Source of the DNA: an uncultured Acholeplasmataceae bacterium
GTDB taxonomy: Bacteria > Bacillota_I > Bacilli_A > Acholeplasmatales > Acholeplasmataceae
NCBI GenBank assembly: GCA_927441705.1
Contig: CAKMKH010000043.1
Location: forward strand, 1-64,000
Direction of reading: 5' to 3'
DNA: 64,000 nt
In this document: positions 17,769 to 27,246 of the stretch, one piece after another
How the letters are laid out: the number at the start of each line of letters is the position of its first letter
How positions within the stretch are numbered: the first letter of the stretch is position 1
Notes under the pieces: model-generated
The model's input: only the letters and a program-made list of their open reading frames with translations
What the model was told of the DNA's origin: nothing
The model's database searches: none
Made by a program: the position numbers and the translations under genes

Positions 17769-18752
17769 TTACTTTTTTATATATCTTTGATTTCTACTCA
17801 TAGGTTTTTCAGGAATTGTCATTTCAATCATACCTGATTGTAAAAGTGGATCTAAATAATTTTTTTTAAAAGATGCTCTAGATTTTATACCTACCCTATC
17901 CATAAGCTCTAGAGTCGTATATGGAATACCTTCATCAAAAACAGTAAGTAATTTCTTCGCTTGAATAGACAGACTTCCTTTTTCTATATTTGACTGCTTT
18001 AGGGTTTCATTCATCGTTTCTATAATAGCATCCAACATAAATTCAATAAATATTGTAGATGCGCCTTCTTGATTCGATCTGGATATAGCATCATAGTATG
18101 CTTGTTGTTTCTTCTTGATGATTGATTCTACTGGCAAATAGTAAAAGAGTTCTTCTTCAATAGCAAGTAAGCACGTTTGAAAAAGTCTACCCATTCTACC
18201 ATTGCCATCACTAAAAGGATGGATGAACTCAAATTCATAATGAAATACACATGACTTGATAAGTATATTTTCATCATAATGATTCAAGTAATCATAAAGC
18301 TCATTCACTAAAGATGGTACTCTGTCTGCAGGAGGTGCCATAAAGATTGCTTTTTCATCATCGAATACACCAACTTGACCTTTTCTATAGGAGCCTGCAT
18401 CAGTGACAAGGGATGTCATAAGTATTTTATGATATTTAAGTAGGTCTTTTTGTGAATAAGGATTAATGTCTTGTATGTGTTCGTAAACTTTGATTGCATT
18501 TTGAACTTCTAATATATCTTTTTGTGGTCCGATGACAAGTTTGCCGTTGATTAAATCTTTGACTTGAGATTCTGATAATTGATTATTTTCAATGGCTAAT
18601 GATGAGTGAATAGATTTTATTTGGTTTTTTCTTCTTAGCAAAGGTTGGCTACTTAAGTTATTCATCGAAGAAAACTTACCAATCATTTTCATGATAGCAG
18701 CAACTTTATTAAGTATAGATGTATTTATGTCATAGGGTGGTTTGTAGCACAT
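17769..18752 (-). CDS. Fic-domain protein (probable AMP transferase) with N-terminal inhibitory motif and C-terminal winged helix
   Basis: HPFSDGNGRMGR Fic motif; SLAIEN matches (S/T)xxxE(G/N). Confidence 0.93.
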   Translation of the reverse strand: MCYKPPYDINTSILNKVAAIMKMIGKFSSMNNLSSQPLLRRKNQIKSIHSSLAIENNQLSESQVKDLINGKLVIGPQKDILEVQNAIKVYEHIQDINPYSQKDLLKYHKILMTSLVTDAGSYRKGQVGVFDDEKAIFMAPPADRVPSLVNELYDYLNHYDENILIKSCVFHYEFEFIHPFSDGNGRMGRLFQTCLLAIEEELFYYLPVESIIKKKQQAYYDAISRSNQEGASTIFIEFMLDAIIETMNETLKQSNIEKGSLSIQAKKLLTVFDEGIPYTTLELMDRVGIKSRASFKKNYLDPLLQSGMIEMTIPEKPMSRNQRYIKK

Positions 18753-18862
18753 ACGTCATCAACTCCTCTTACCTATATTATACCATTAATGAGTTTATCT
18801 TGTATGTTTTCTTATATGTTTTCTTGTATGCTATATGTATATACAAAAACTCTTTTCATTCA

Positions 18863-19561
18863 TTACTTATAACTATTCATTAATACAGATTTCTTGTAAG
18901 AAAATACAGTAGATACTATACTGATGATCAAAATACCAATGACAATAAATTGATAGTTTGGTAAATTTATTAGTTCTGCTGTAACTGGATTTAATATTGA
19001 CAAACTTCCAGTTGCAGCAAAATAGATGACATAATGGATCAATGAAATCATCAGCGCAAAAACGAATCCCAATATATATTTTTTCTTATTTGATTCTAGA
19101 TAGGATAGTGGCATCATTAATGCAACTATAAAAAGATGATGAGCAATATTATATGAATCTGTCCAGAAATTTGTTGTTACTTCCTCGCCATCTGTAATAC
19201 TTACATCACCAAGTAATTCGAAAATTCCAAGAAATACTAGACCTAATAATACAAGGGCTATACTAAGACCGATAAAAACAACAAAAACACTTATGTAATC
19301 ATATTTCGTTTTTTCTCTTGAGGTGAGCGGAAATTGATACATAGGATTTGTAGATTCAAATCTCATTTGATGTGCATAGAAAGACATAGTAAACAGTGAA
19401 AAGATAAAAAATGTAGATGGCCCCATAGTCCAACTGCCATTTTCGCTTAGAAATGCACTTGTTAAAAAGATATAGACTACAACAAAAATTGCTGAAAAGC
19501 CTAAGCCTTTCCTATTCAAATTCATCAAAGTTGTGAGTCTATAATATTTAAAGTATTTCAT
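18863..19561 (-). CDS. ABC-2-like membrane permease component
   Basis: Multi-TM; translationally coupled to downstream-listed ATPase gene. Confidence 0.7.
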   Translation of the reverse strand: MKYFKYYRLTTLMNLNRKGLGFSAIFVVVYIFLTSAFLSENGSWTMGPSTFFIFSLFTMSFYAHQMRFESTNPMYQFPLTSREKTKYDYISVFVVFIGLSIALVLLGLVFLGIFELLGDVSITDGEEVTTNFWTDSYNIAHHLFIVALMMPLSYLESNKKKYILGFVFALMISLIHYVIYFAATGSLSILNPVTAELINLPNYQFIVIGILIISIVSTVFSYKKSVLMNSYK

Positions 19562-20409
19562 TTTTGCTCCCCCTCTCCTTTGCTTATATGAATAAATACT
19601 TCTTCCAAAGTAGGCCGTTGATACATAATCTTCATTTTTAAAGCAAATTCTTTTTTCATTAATCCTTCAACACCAAAAGAAGTATACTGTGGATATAAGA
19701 TATGTTCATTTGGTAGTTGATCTTCAGTTAATTTAACAAATACGTATGCATCTAACATCGAATCCTTATCTTGGAATAGTTTAATCTCACCTTTATCTAT
19801 TATCGCGATATAGTCAGATATTTTTTCAATATCTTCTACATAATGACTTGATATCAAAACGGTATGATTTTCATCTTCCATAAATGTTTGAACATGTTTC
19901 ATCATTTTTTGTTTATCAACAGGATCAATACCTATAAAAGGTTCATCTAATAATAAAATGGTTGGTTTTAGTGCTAAAGCTATCGATAAACTCAATTTTT
20001 TTTGCATGCCTAGTGACATTTTATTCATTTTTTTATCTAATGGGATGCTAAATTCATCACATAAGCTAAGAAAGTATTGATCATCGAAATTCGAATACAT
20101 CATTTTGTTATATTTATATAACCTCTTTCCTTTTGTAAATGGATTAACATTCATCATGTCGTGTACGATTGCTATAGATTCTCTAATTTCTTTCTCGTTT
20201 GATTCATATGTATGACCATTGAGGTACATTTGTCCATTATGTTTCAAATGTGTTCCAAGCAAAGTTTTCAATAATGTTGTCTTACCGGCTCCATTTTTAC
20301 CAAGCAAACCTAAAATACTACCCTTTGGCATTAATAAATTAATGTTTTTTAATTCAAATGTTTCAATTCTTGCATATACATCCTTCATCTCAATACTATA
20401 CATATCCAA
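19558..20409 (-). CDS. ABC transporter ATP-binding protein
   Basis: GKNGAGKTTLLK Walker A, MSLGMQKKLSL signature, LLLDEPFIGID Walker B. Confidence 0.95.
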   Translation of the reverse strand: MDMYSIEMKDVYARIETFELKNINLLMPKGSILGLLGKNGAGKTTLLKTLLGTHLKHNGQMYLNGHTYESNEKEIRESIAIVHDMMNVNPFTKGKRLYKYNKMMYSNFDDQYFLSLCDEFSIPLDKKMNKMSLGMQKKLSLSIALALKPTILLLDEPFIGIDPVDKQKMMKHVQTFMEDENHTVLISSHYVEDIEKISDYIAIIDKGEIKLFQDKDSMLDAYVFVKLTEDQLPNEHILYPQYTSFGVEGLMKKEFALKMKIMYQRPTLEEVFIHISKGEGEQK

Positions 20410-20418
20410 TTCCTCCCC

Positions 20419-20778
20419 TTATTCTTTCACAAAGTTTTCAATATCTTGATCAGTTATATTGGCTTCTTCTTTTAATGATTCAATTATCTTTAGATGTTCT
20501 TTAATACGATTTAAATATTCTTTTTTTATAGTGTCCTCATTATATGTTAAGACATAATAACCTTTAGCTGATTTACTATATAAATACCCTTCAGATACTA
20601 AATCATCATAAGCCCTTTTGACAGTTACAATACCTACTTGAAGTTCTTTGGCTAGCATTCTAATGCTAGGCAGCTGTTCATCTATATTAAGTTTTTTGTG
20701 TATAATCAGTTTTTTAATTTGTTCTTTTATTTGTTCATAGATTGGTATATCTGAATGCATTGAAATGAGTAAGTTCAT
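20419..20778 (-). CDS. GntR-family regulator (YtrA-like)
   Basis: PIYEQIKEQIKKLIIHKKLNIDEQLPSIRMLAKELQVGIVTVKRAYDDL, short effector region, next to ABC genes. Confidence 0.9.
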   Translation of the reverse strand: MNLLISMHSDIPIYEQIKEQIKKLIIHKKLNIDEQLPSIRMLAKELQVGIVTVKRAYDDLVSEGYLYSKSAKGYYVLTYNEDTIKKEYLNRIKEHLKIIESLKEEANITDQDIENFVKE

Positions 20779-20855
20779 TCAATCACCTCGTTCTTATTGT
20801 AATTATACTATAGATACAGTTATGTAGTCAATATTGTTTTTTAAAACTGTAGAAA

Positions 20856-20873
20856 ACTTATGTAAATATAAGT
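20856..20873. repeat. Palindromic motif ACTTATGTAAATATAAGT
   Basis: Shares the CTTAT-N6-ATAAG plan with 17368..17383; related copy at 20935..20950. Confidence 0.4.
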
Positions 20874-21052
20874 TGGTTTTTTTACTGTATTTTTAGAATC
20901 GTTATAGGACCTCTCTCTCGTGATTTAAAAACTGCTTATGTCATTATAAATTTCGGTCATTGTTGCAGTATTGATGAAAATTGGTCAAATTGCTAATAGT
21001 TCTATTTTTATCACTTCTTAAAAACAAAAATATACCTAATAATTTCTATAAA

Positions 21053-21080
21053 AAAAGCCCTTCCCACGGGTGAGAAGAGC
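21053..21080 (-). terminator. Terminator of tRNA-Glu
   Basis: Minus strand GCTCTTCTCAC-CCG-TGGGAAGGGC-TTTTTTT, wobble pairs set the strand. Confidence 0.85.
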
Positions 21081-21095
21081 GTTTCATGTTTTTAT

Positions 21096-21171
21096 TGGTG
21101 ACCCGTACGGGGTTCGAACCCGTGAGTGCATGCGTGAAAGGCATGTGAGTTAACCGTTTCTCCAACGGGCC
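21096..21171 (-). tRNA. tRNA-Glu (anticodon UUC)
   Basis: 76 nt GGCCCGT...CTTTCAC anticodon loop...ACGGGTTCGAACCCCGT-ACGGGTC-A-CCA; cloverleaf folds by hand. Confidence 0.95.
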
Positions 21172-21179
21172 AATAACGA

Positions 21180-21270
21180 TGGCGGAGCAGGAGGGATTTG
21201 AACCCTCGCACCAGTCTCCTGGTCTACACCCTTAGCAGGGGCGCCTCTTCAGCCACTTGAGTACTACTCC
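21180..21270 (-). tRNA. tRNA-Ser (anticodon GCU)
   Basis: 91 nt GGAGTAG...CTGCTAA anticodon loop, long variable arm, encoded CCA. Confidence 0.95.
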
Positions 21271-21414
21271 AACCGTTATGTTTACGCGATTTCGCGCCTT
21301 TATAGAATAACGTATTTTTGCGTTTTTGTCAACTATTTTCAAATAAAACACGCCAATTCTATTGAATTTTATTATTAAAAATCTTAACAAAAAATTAAGT
21401 CCTATTTTTTATGA

Positions 21415-23589
21415 TTATTGTATTGTATCTTTTAGCATGGTAAGACCTACCTTACCCCGATTCCTATCAATATTTAAAACATATACTTTAACGATATCAC
21501 CGACATTAACTACATCTTTTGGATGTTTAATATACCCTTTTGATATCTTAGATATATGAAGCAAACCATCTTCTTTTAGTCCAACATCAATAAACGCGCC
21601 AAAATCGACAACATTTCTAACTGTTCCTTCTAATTCCATTCCAATTTCTAAATCTTCTAGTTTTAGAATGTCGTTTCTTAAAATAGGTTGAGCAAATTGA
21701 TCTCTAGGATCTCTAATTGGAGCAATAAATGCATCTAGTATGTCACTTAATGTATACGTATCAACATTTAAGTCTTGTTGCAGTTTGGTTCGATCCATGT
21801 GTTCAACGATAAGTTTAACTTCATCTTTCCCAAACATCTCGCCAGTAATATTAAAACGCTTCATGATTTCTTTTGCTACTGGATAACTCTCAGGATGGAC
21901 CGCAGTCACATCAAGTGCTTCATCACTTTCTGGAATACGTAAAAATCCAATTGCTTGTTCATATGATTTATCACCAAGTCTTGGAACTTTGATAATATCT
22001 TCTCTATTACTGAATTTACCTAATTTATCTCTAAATTTAACTATATTTTCAGCACTAGTCTTATTTAAACCTGATACATACATTAAAAGTGCTTTACTAG
22101 CTGTATTAACATTAACACCAACATTATTAACAGCTTGTGTAACAACAAAGTTTAAACTATCATTTAACTTCTTAGGCGTTACGTCATGTTGATATTGACC
22201 AACTCCGATACTCTTAGGATCAATTTTTACAAGTTCTGATAAAGGATCTTGCAATCTTCTAGCAATAGATGCTGCTGATCTTTCTTCAACGCTAAAGTCC
22301 GGGAATTCTTCTCTAGCAAGTTCACTTGCTGAATAAACAGAAGCGCCAGCTTCATTAACAATTACGTATTGAACTTTCATTTGGAATTCTTTAATTAGTT
22401 CTGCGATAAAACTTTCAGTTTCTCTACTTGCAGTACCGTTACCAATCGCAATCACTTGAACTTTAAATTTATGAATCAAACGAATAAGTTCACGTTTTGA
22501 GTCAGTAACTTGTTTGTCACTTATAGACCCACCTTTAGTTTTCTCATGTGGATAAATAAGCCCTTTTTCCATGACTTGTCCCTGCTCATTACATACTGTA
22601 AGTTTACAACCTGTTCTAAAAGCTGGGTCAACACCTAAAACGACTTTCCCTTTTAAAGGTGGTTGCAATAATAACTTTTGTAAGTTATCTGCAAAAACTG
22701 CAATAGCTTGTTCTTCAGCTTTTTCATTAAGTTCGCTACGAACTTCTCTTTCTAGTGAAGGATAAATCAGACGTTTTAAAGCATCTTCTATAGCTTCTTT
22801 GATATAAGGTGTGGCTGGTGAATCTTCTTTTTTTATAATTTTCTTTTCTAGGTAAGATGTCATTCTTTCTTTATCTAAATCGATTTTAACAGTAATGACT
22901 TTTTCTTTTTCTGCACGATTGATCGCAAGTACACGATGAGGTTTCATTTTACTCACTGGTTCTTGATAATCATAATACATTTCATAAACTTTTCGCTCAT
23001 CTTCAGCATTCTTTTTAACAGATGTTTGAACAACGCCAACTTTGACCATCTCTGCTCTAAGTGATTTACGATAATTTGCATCATCAGAAATCATTTCAGC
23101 GATGATATATTTTGCGCCTTCAATAGCTTCTTCAATTGATGCAACTTTTTCATTTAAATATTCTTTAGCTTTTTCTTCGATTGAACTATCAGGAAAACCA
23201 ACGATAAATGTAGCCAAAGGCTCTAAGCCTTTTGCAACAGCTTCAGTTGCTTTTGTCTTTTTCTTCTCTTTAAATGGACGATATAAATCTTCAACTTCTA
23301 CAAGTTTATCTGCTTTTAATATTTCTTTTTTTAGTTCATCAGTTAACATCCCTTTTTCATCAATTAACCGAATCACAGCTTCTTTTCTATCTAATAAATT
23401 ATTTTGATACTCCCAAGTCTTATGGATTTCATTGATTTGTTCTTCATCTAGTCCACCAGTTGCTTCTTTACGGTATCTAGCAATAAAGGGTATGGTATTA
23501 CCTTCATTTAATAAATCAAGCACGCTTCTTACTTGCTTATCACCAATACCTAACTGCTTTTTAATCTCATTAATAATTTGTTCATTCAT
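21415..23589 (-). CDS. tex: Tex-family RNA-binding protein with C-terminal S1 domain
   Basis: Full-length Tex: VLGVDPAFRTGCK, VQYVIVNEAGASVYSASELAREEFPD, S1 domain GTVRNVVDFGAFIDVG. Confidence 0.97.
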   Translation of the reverse strand: MNEQIINEIKKQLGIGDKQVRSVLDLLNEGNTIPFIARYRKEATGGLDEEQINEIHKTWEYQNNLLDRKEAVIRLIDEKGMLTDELKKEILKADKLVEVEDLYRPFKEKKKTKATEAVAKGLEPLATFIVGFPDSSIEEKAKEYLNEKVASIEEAIEGAKYIIAEMISDDANYRKSLRAEMVKVGVVQTSVKKNAEDERKVYEMYYDYQEPVSKMKPHRVLAINRAEKEKVITVKIDLDKERMTSYLEKKIIKKEDSPATPYIKEAIEDALKRLIYPSLEREVRSELNEKAEEQAIAVFADNLQKLLLQPPLKGKVVLGVDPAFRTGCKLTVCNEQGQVMEKGLIYPHEKTKGGSISDKQVTDSKRELIRLIHKFKVQVIAIGNGTASRETESFIAELIKEFQMKVQYVIVNEAGASVYSASELAREEFPDFSVEERSAASIARRLQDPLSELVKIDPKSIGVGQYQHDVTPKKLNDSLNFVVTQAVNNVGVNVNTASKALLMYVSGLNKTSAENIVKFRDKLGKFSNREDIIKVPRLGDKSYEQAIGFLRIPESDEALDVTAVHPESYPVAKEIMKRFNITGEMFGKDEVKLIVEHMDRTKLQQDLNVDTYTLSDILDAFIAPIRDPRDQFAQPILRNDILKLEDLEIGMELEGTVRNVVDFGAFIDVGLKEDGLLHISKISKGYIKHPKDVVNVGDIVKVYVLNIDRNRGKVGLTMLKDTIQ

Positions 23590-23615
23590 GTCTTTTTACT
23601 CCTTTATATAGCACA

Positions 23616-23638
23616 AAAGGGCTATGCCCTTTTATAAA
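23616..23638 (-). terminator. Terminator hairpin
   Basis: Inverted repeat AAAAGGGC-TAT-GCCCTTTT. Confidence 0.55.
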
Positions 23639-24267
23639 TTTCCTAATTCAGCGATGATGTCATCTACATCTGTTTCTAATTTAAAGAACTCGTCTGATGT
23701 TTCAGGTTGCATATCATATATTAATAACATATTATCTGCATTAGAATCTAGATTTAAATGATTAAGATCTGCATTTTCAAATAATTCAATATTCCATGGA
23801 CTATTTAAATCAATAAATATTAATGGAAGTTGTTCGATTTGTTCAAGAGTTTCAATTTCAGTTCGAATATCTTCGTTTATATTAGAACCATCATAGAAAT
23901 AAAAATAGAACAACTCATTATCATTTAAAATTACTCTAAAATCTTCAAATTCTGATTTGCCTAAAAAATATTCATGAGTTCCATATGTTGTATTGTCAAT
24001 CTTTTTAGTCATTGCAACTAATTCTTCTGTATCAAAATGTTGGTAATCTTCATATGGACTTACTTCGACATCATTCATATAATAATTAACAATCATAACA
24101 ATTGCTGCAACCACTAATCCTAATGCTATGACTGATACACCAATCCTGAAGAATACAATTTCATTTTTGGTTAATTCTCGCTTTTGATTCTTTTGATTTA
24201 CGACATTATTTTTTTCTTGTTTTGGTTTCTGACTTTTATTTGCGTTTTTTGTTTGTTTTTTCGCCAT
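23632..24267 (-). CDS. Membrane-anchored protein, single TM, possible thioredoxin-like extracellular domain
   Basis: Lys/Asn-rich N-terminus, one TM, acidic C-terminal domain. Confidence 0.5.
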   Translation of the reverse strand: MAKKQTKNANKSQKPKQEKNNVVNQKNQKRELTKNEIVFFRIGVSVIALGLVVAAIVMIVNYYMNDVEVSPYEDYQHFDTEELVAMTKKIDNTTYGTHEYFLGKSEFEDFRVILNDNELFYFYFYDGSNINEDIRTEIETLEQIEQLPLIFIDLNSPWNIELFENADLNHLNLDSNADNMLLIYDMQPETSDEFFKLETDVDDIIAELGNL

Positions 24268-24364
24268 GTCATTTCACATCCTATCATAGAAAATTATACC
24301 TAAAAAATACTAAAAATACAACTATATGTTTAAATATGTAATTATAACAAAATTATCTTTAAAC

Positions 24365-24733
24365 TTATTTATTTAAATCGTTTCTTTCAATCAAACAATA
24401 ACACATCGCATAATCATTGGTATGCGTTATTGTGAGATGAATAATCTCTTCATCTGTAAAATGATTAGATATAACATAAGGCTTGCCATTCTCATCGTTT
24501 AAAACAGAGAAATCCTTATAATAAGCATTACCTCCACCCTTAGATACCGCTTTAAATATTGCTTCTTTAGCAGCAAATCTTCCACCTATGAACGATAACT
24601 TTGTTTTATCGTCAGCTATATTATCATATAACTTCTTTTCATCAGAACTCAAAATGCGATCAACAAACCGATCATCTATAAGTTCTTTAATTCTATTTAG
24701 ATCAACTAAATCAATACCCATTCCTTTGATCAT
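24365..24733 (-). CDS. acpS: Holo-[acyl-carrier-protein] synthase
   Basis: GMGIDLVDLNRIKEL...FIGGRFAAKEAIFKA. Confidence 0.95.
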   Translation of the reverse strand: MIKGMGIDLVDLNRIKELIDDRFVDRILSSDEKKLYDNIADDKTKLSFIGGRFAAKEAIFKAVSKGGGNAYYKDFSVLNDENGKPYVISNHFTDEEIIHLTITHTNDYAMCYCLIERNDLNK

Positions 24734-25671
24734 TTTAGGTTCCTACTTTCTCTAATATGACCCGCTAGTTGTTTAATCTTCGTTAATCGATGATTTAATC
24801 CCGATTTACTTAATGGTTCATCATATTTTTCTTCGTATAAATCACTAAGTTCTCTTAATGAGATATCAGGATATTCTTTTCTAAGTTTCATAATATTTAA
24901 TATTTTTTCATCAATGTCTTTTTGAAGTGTATATTTTTCAATGATTTTAATGTCTTTGATTTGTTGATTAGATGCAACTATTGTTTTCTTTTCATTCGCA
25001 ATTTCACAATTCATCACACGATTAATCGAGTTGTTAAAATCTCTTTTAATTCTAATATCTTCAAACTTAAATACACTATTTTGTGCGCCAACTATTTGTA
25101 AGAAATCACTAATACCTTCAGCATCCTTTAAGTAAGTAATGTATCCACTTCGTCTTTTTGTTACTCTAGCATTCAGTTCATAATGATTCATCAGTTGTTG
25201 TATGAAGATGATTTGATCTGAATTAGTTGTGAAAATTTCTAAATGATATTCGGCTGTCTTTGGATGGTTAACTGAACCATTAGCAAGAAACGCTGCTCTT
25301 AAATATGCTTTTTTTGCATTAGATGATTGTGTAAGAAGTTCTTGTGCCTCAATTGCATTTTCTAACAAATTGTGTTCATTAACTATATCTTCAACTTTCG
25401 ACTGAATTCTAATAATAACTGTTTTTTTCTGATTAAGTTTATTTTGTTGTTGAGTCATTAAGCTAGTTTCTGCTTGATAAAGAGTTCTTACTAACTGCAA
25501 AAACCGTTTTGCAACGGTTGGATTATTTGTTTTGAAATCTAACATTTTATGTTTGTTTTCAATATGAAATTCTGTGTGAAGATTCAAGAAAGCTGAAAAT
25601 TCAGCTAATTGTTCTTCTAATCCAATTGGTATAGTTACCAATTCTTCTTTTACAGTTTTTGCAAAACTCAT
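24730..25671 (-). CDS. whiA: WhiA sporulation/division regulator homologue
   Basis: SFAKTVKEEL N-terminus, LAGLIDADG-like and HTH C-terminal domains. Confidence 0.95.
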   Translation of the reverse strand: MSFAKTVKEELVTIPIGLEEQLAEFSAFLNLHTEFHIENKHKMLDFKTNNPTVAKRFLQLVRTLYQAETSLMTQQQNKLNQKKTVIIRIQSKVEDIVNEHNLLENAIEAQELLTQSSNAKKAYLRAAFLANGSVNHPKTAEYHLEIFTTNSDQIIFIQQLMNHYELNARVTKRRSGYITYLKDAEGISDFLQIVGAQNSVFKFEDIRIKRDFNNSINRVMNCEIANEKKTIVASNQQIKDIKIIEKYTLQKDIDEKILNIMKLRKEYPDISLRELSDLYEEKYDEPLSKSGLNHRLTKIKQLAGHIRESRNLK

Positions 25672-25672
25672 A

Positions 25673-26587
25673 TTACTTCCAAGTTTCTAAATATCTTAAG
25701 ACGTTTTGTGCAGCGATTGCACCATCTGCTGTTGCGGTAACTACTTGTCTAATTTGCTTAACAATAACATCGCCTGCAGCGTATACGCCCTCAACTTTAG
25801 TTTGCATTTTCTCATTTGCTTCAATATATCCATACTTATTCGTGATACCTAAATCTTTGACCATATCCGTTACAGGAATAAGTCCTACGTATTCAAATAC
25901 ACCATCAGCTTCAATTGATTCTTCATTTCCATCTTCTGATTTAATAACAACACCTGATAAACCTTTATCATCTTTTAAGAATTTAGAAACTACAGATGAA
26001 TATCTAAAATCTACATTCTTCATTGATCTTAAAATATCTTGAGATTTCATATCAGCAGTTAGGTCACTTAAGTTTTGAACAACTGTAACATGTGTTGCTA
26101 GAGTAGCTAGATAGCTTGCTTCTTCAACTGCACTGTTTCCACCACCGATAACGACTACTTTTCTATCTTTATATAATGGACCATCACAAATTGCACACCA
26201 GCTAATGCCGTTCATTGCAAGTTCATCTTCGTTTTCTACACCTAATCTTCTTGGTACATTTCCAGTAGCAATTATAACCGCTTTTGCTTCATATGTTTTA
26301 TCTGGTGTAATTAATCTTTTTACATTTCCATCTAGTTCTACTTTTGTAACTTCATCATATAGCACTTCGATATCTAAATCATAAGCATGATCAATCATCA
26401 TCGTTGCTAATTCATAACCCGCAACTTTTTTAGCACCTGTATAATTTTCAATTTCATTGTATTTTGATAATTGACCACCTGGTGTATCTTTTTCAAACAT
26501 AGCTACTTTTAAATTTGCTCTTTTTGCATAAATTGCTGCTGTAATTCCAGCAGGACCTGCTCCTATAATTAAAACATCATATAACAT
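25673..26587 (-). CDS. trxB: Thioredoxin reductase
   Basis: GAGPAGITAAIYAKRA, CAICDG redox motif, YAAGDV. Confidence 0.97.
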   Translation of the reverse strand: MLYDVLIIGAGPAGITAAIYAKRANLKVAMFEKDTPGGQLSKYNEIENYTGAKKVAGYELATMMIDHAYDLDIEVLYDEVTKVELDGNVKRLITPDKTYEAKAVIIATGNVPRRLGVENEDELAMNGISWCAICDGPLYKDRKVVVIGGGNSAVEEASYLATLATHVTVVQNLSDLTADMKSQDILRSMKNVDFRYSSVVSKFLKDDKGLSGVVIKSEDGNEESIEADGVFEYVGLIPVTDMVKDLGITNKYGYIEANEKMQTKVEGVYAAGDVIVKQIRQVVTATADGAIAAQNVLRYLETWK

Positions 26588-26613
26588 ACTAAAATTCTCC
26601 TTTATAATTCTTT

Positions 26614-27246
26614 TTATACTATATCTTCTAAATTGCTTAAATCATCAATTACGTATTCTGGTTGTTCATATAACATTTCTTTTAATCTCAAAGAATAAGT
26701 CACAGCACAACTTTCAATGCCTGCATTTTTTGCAGCCTTGATGTCATTTTCATGATCACCGATATAAATTGTATCTTCTTTTTTCGCACCTAACATCTCT
26801 ATAGCATTTAATATAGGCTCTGGATGTGGTTTGTGTTCTTCTGCGTCTTCATATCCTATAATGCCATCAATATCTTCAAACAAATTAGTAAGTTTCAAAT
26901 GATAAGTCGCAACTTCTCTCATCTTAGATGTTACAACTCCTATTTTACATCCTTGATTTTTTAAATATCTAATTGTTTCTTTAGCATTAGGATAAGTAGT
27001 TAATCCCATCTCTATCATTTCATTGGAAATTTTTCGATAATCCTCAACCATTAAATCAATGAGTTCTTGATCATCAGTATAAAATCCAAATGTTTTCCAT
27101 AAGGTTTGTCCTAAAAAATTTGATAACTCAGAGTCATTTAATTTTACATGAGTTAAATATTTTTCAAATATAATCTTGAAGGCATCTAATATGATTTTTG
27201 GAGTTTGAATTAAAGTGCCATCTAAATCAAATAGTATTGTCTTCAT
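26614..27246 (-). CDS. HAD-family phosphatase (PpaX/Gph-like)
   Basis: LFDLDGTLIQT, VTSK, YIGDHENDIKAAKNAG. Confidence 0.88.
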   Translation of the reverse strand: MKTILFDLDGTLIQTPKIILDAFKIIFEKYLTHVKLNDSELSNFLGQTLWKTFGFYTDDQELIDLMVEDYRKISNEMIEMGLTTYPNAKETIRYLKNQGCKIGVVTSKMREVATYHLKLTNLFEDIDGIIGYEDAEEHKPHPEPILNAIEMLGAKKEDTIYIGDHENDIKAAKNAGIESCAVTYSLRLKEMLYEQPEYVIDDLSNLEDIV

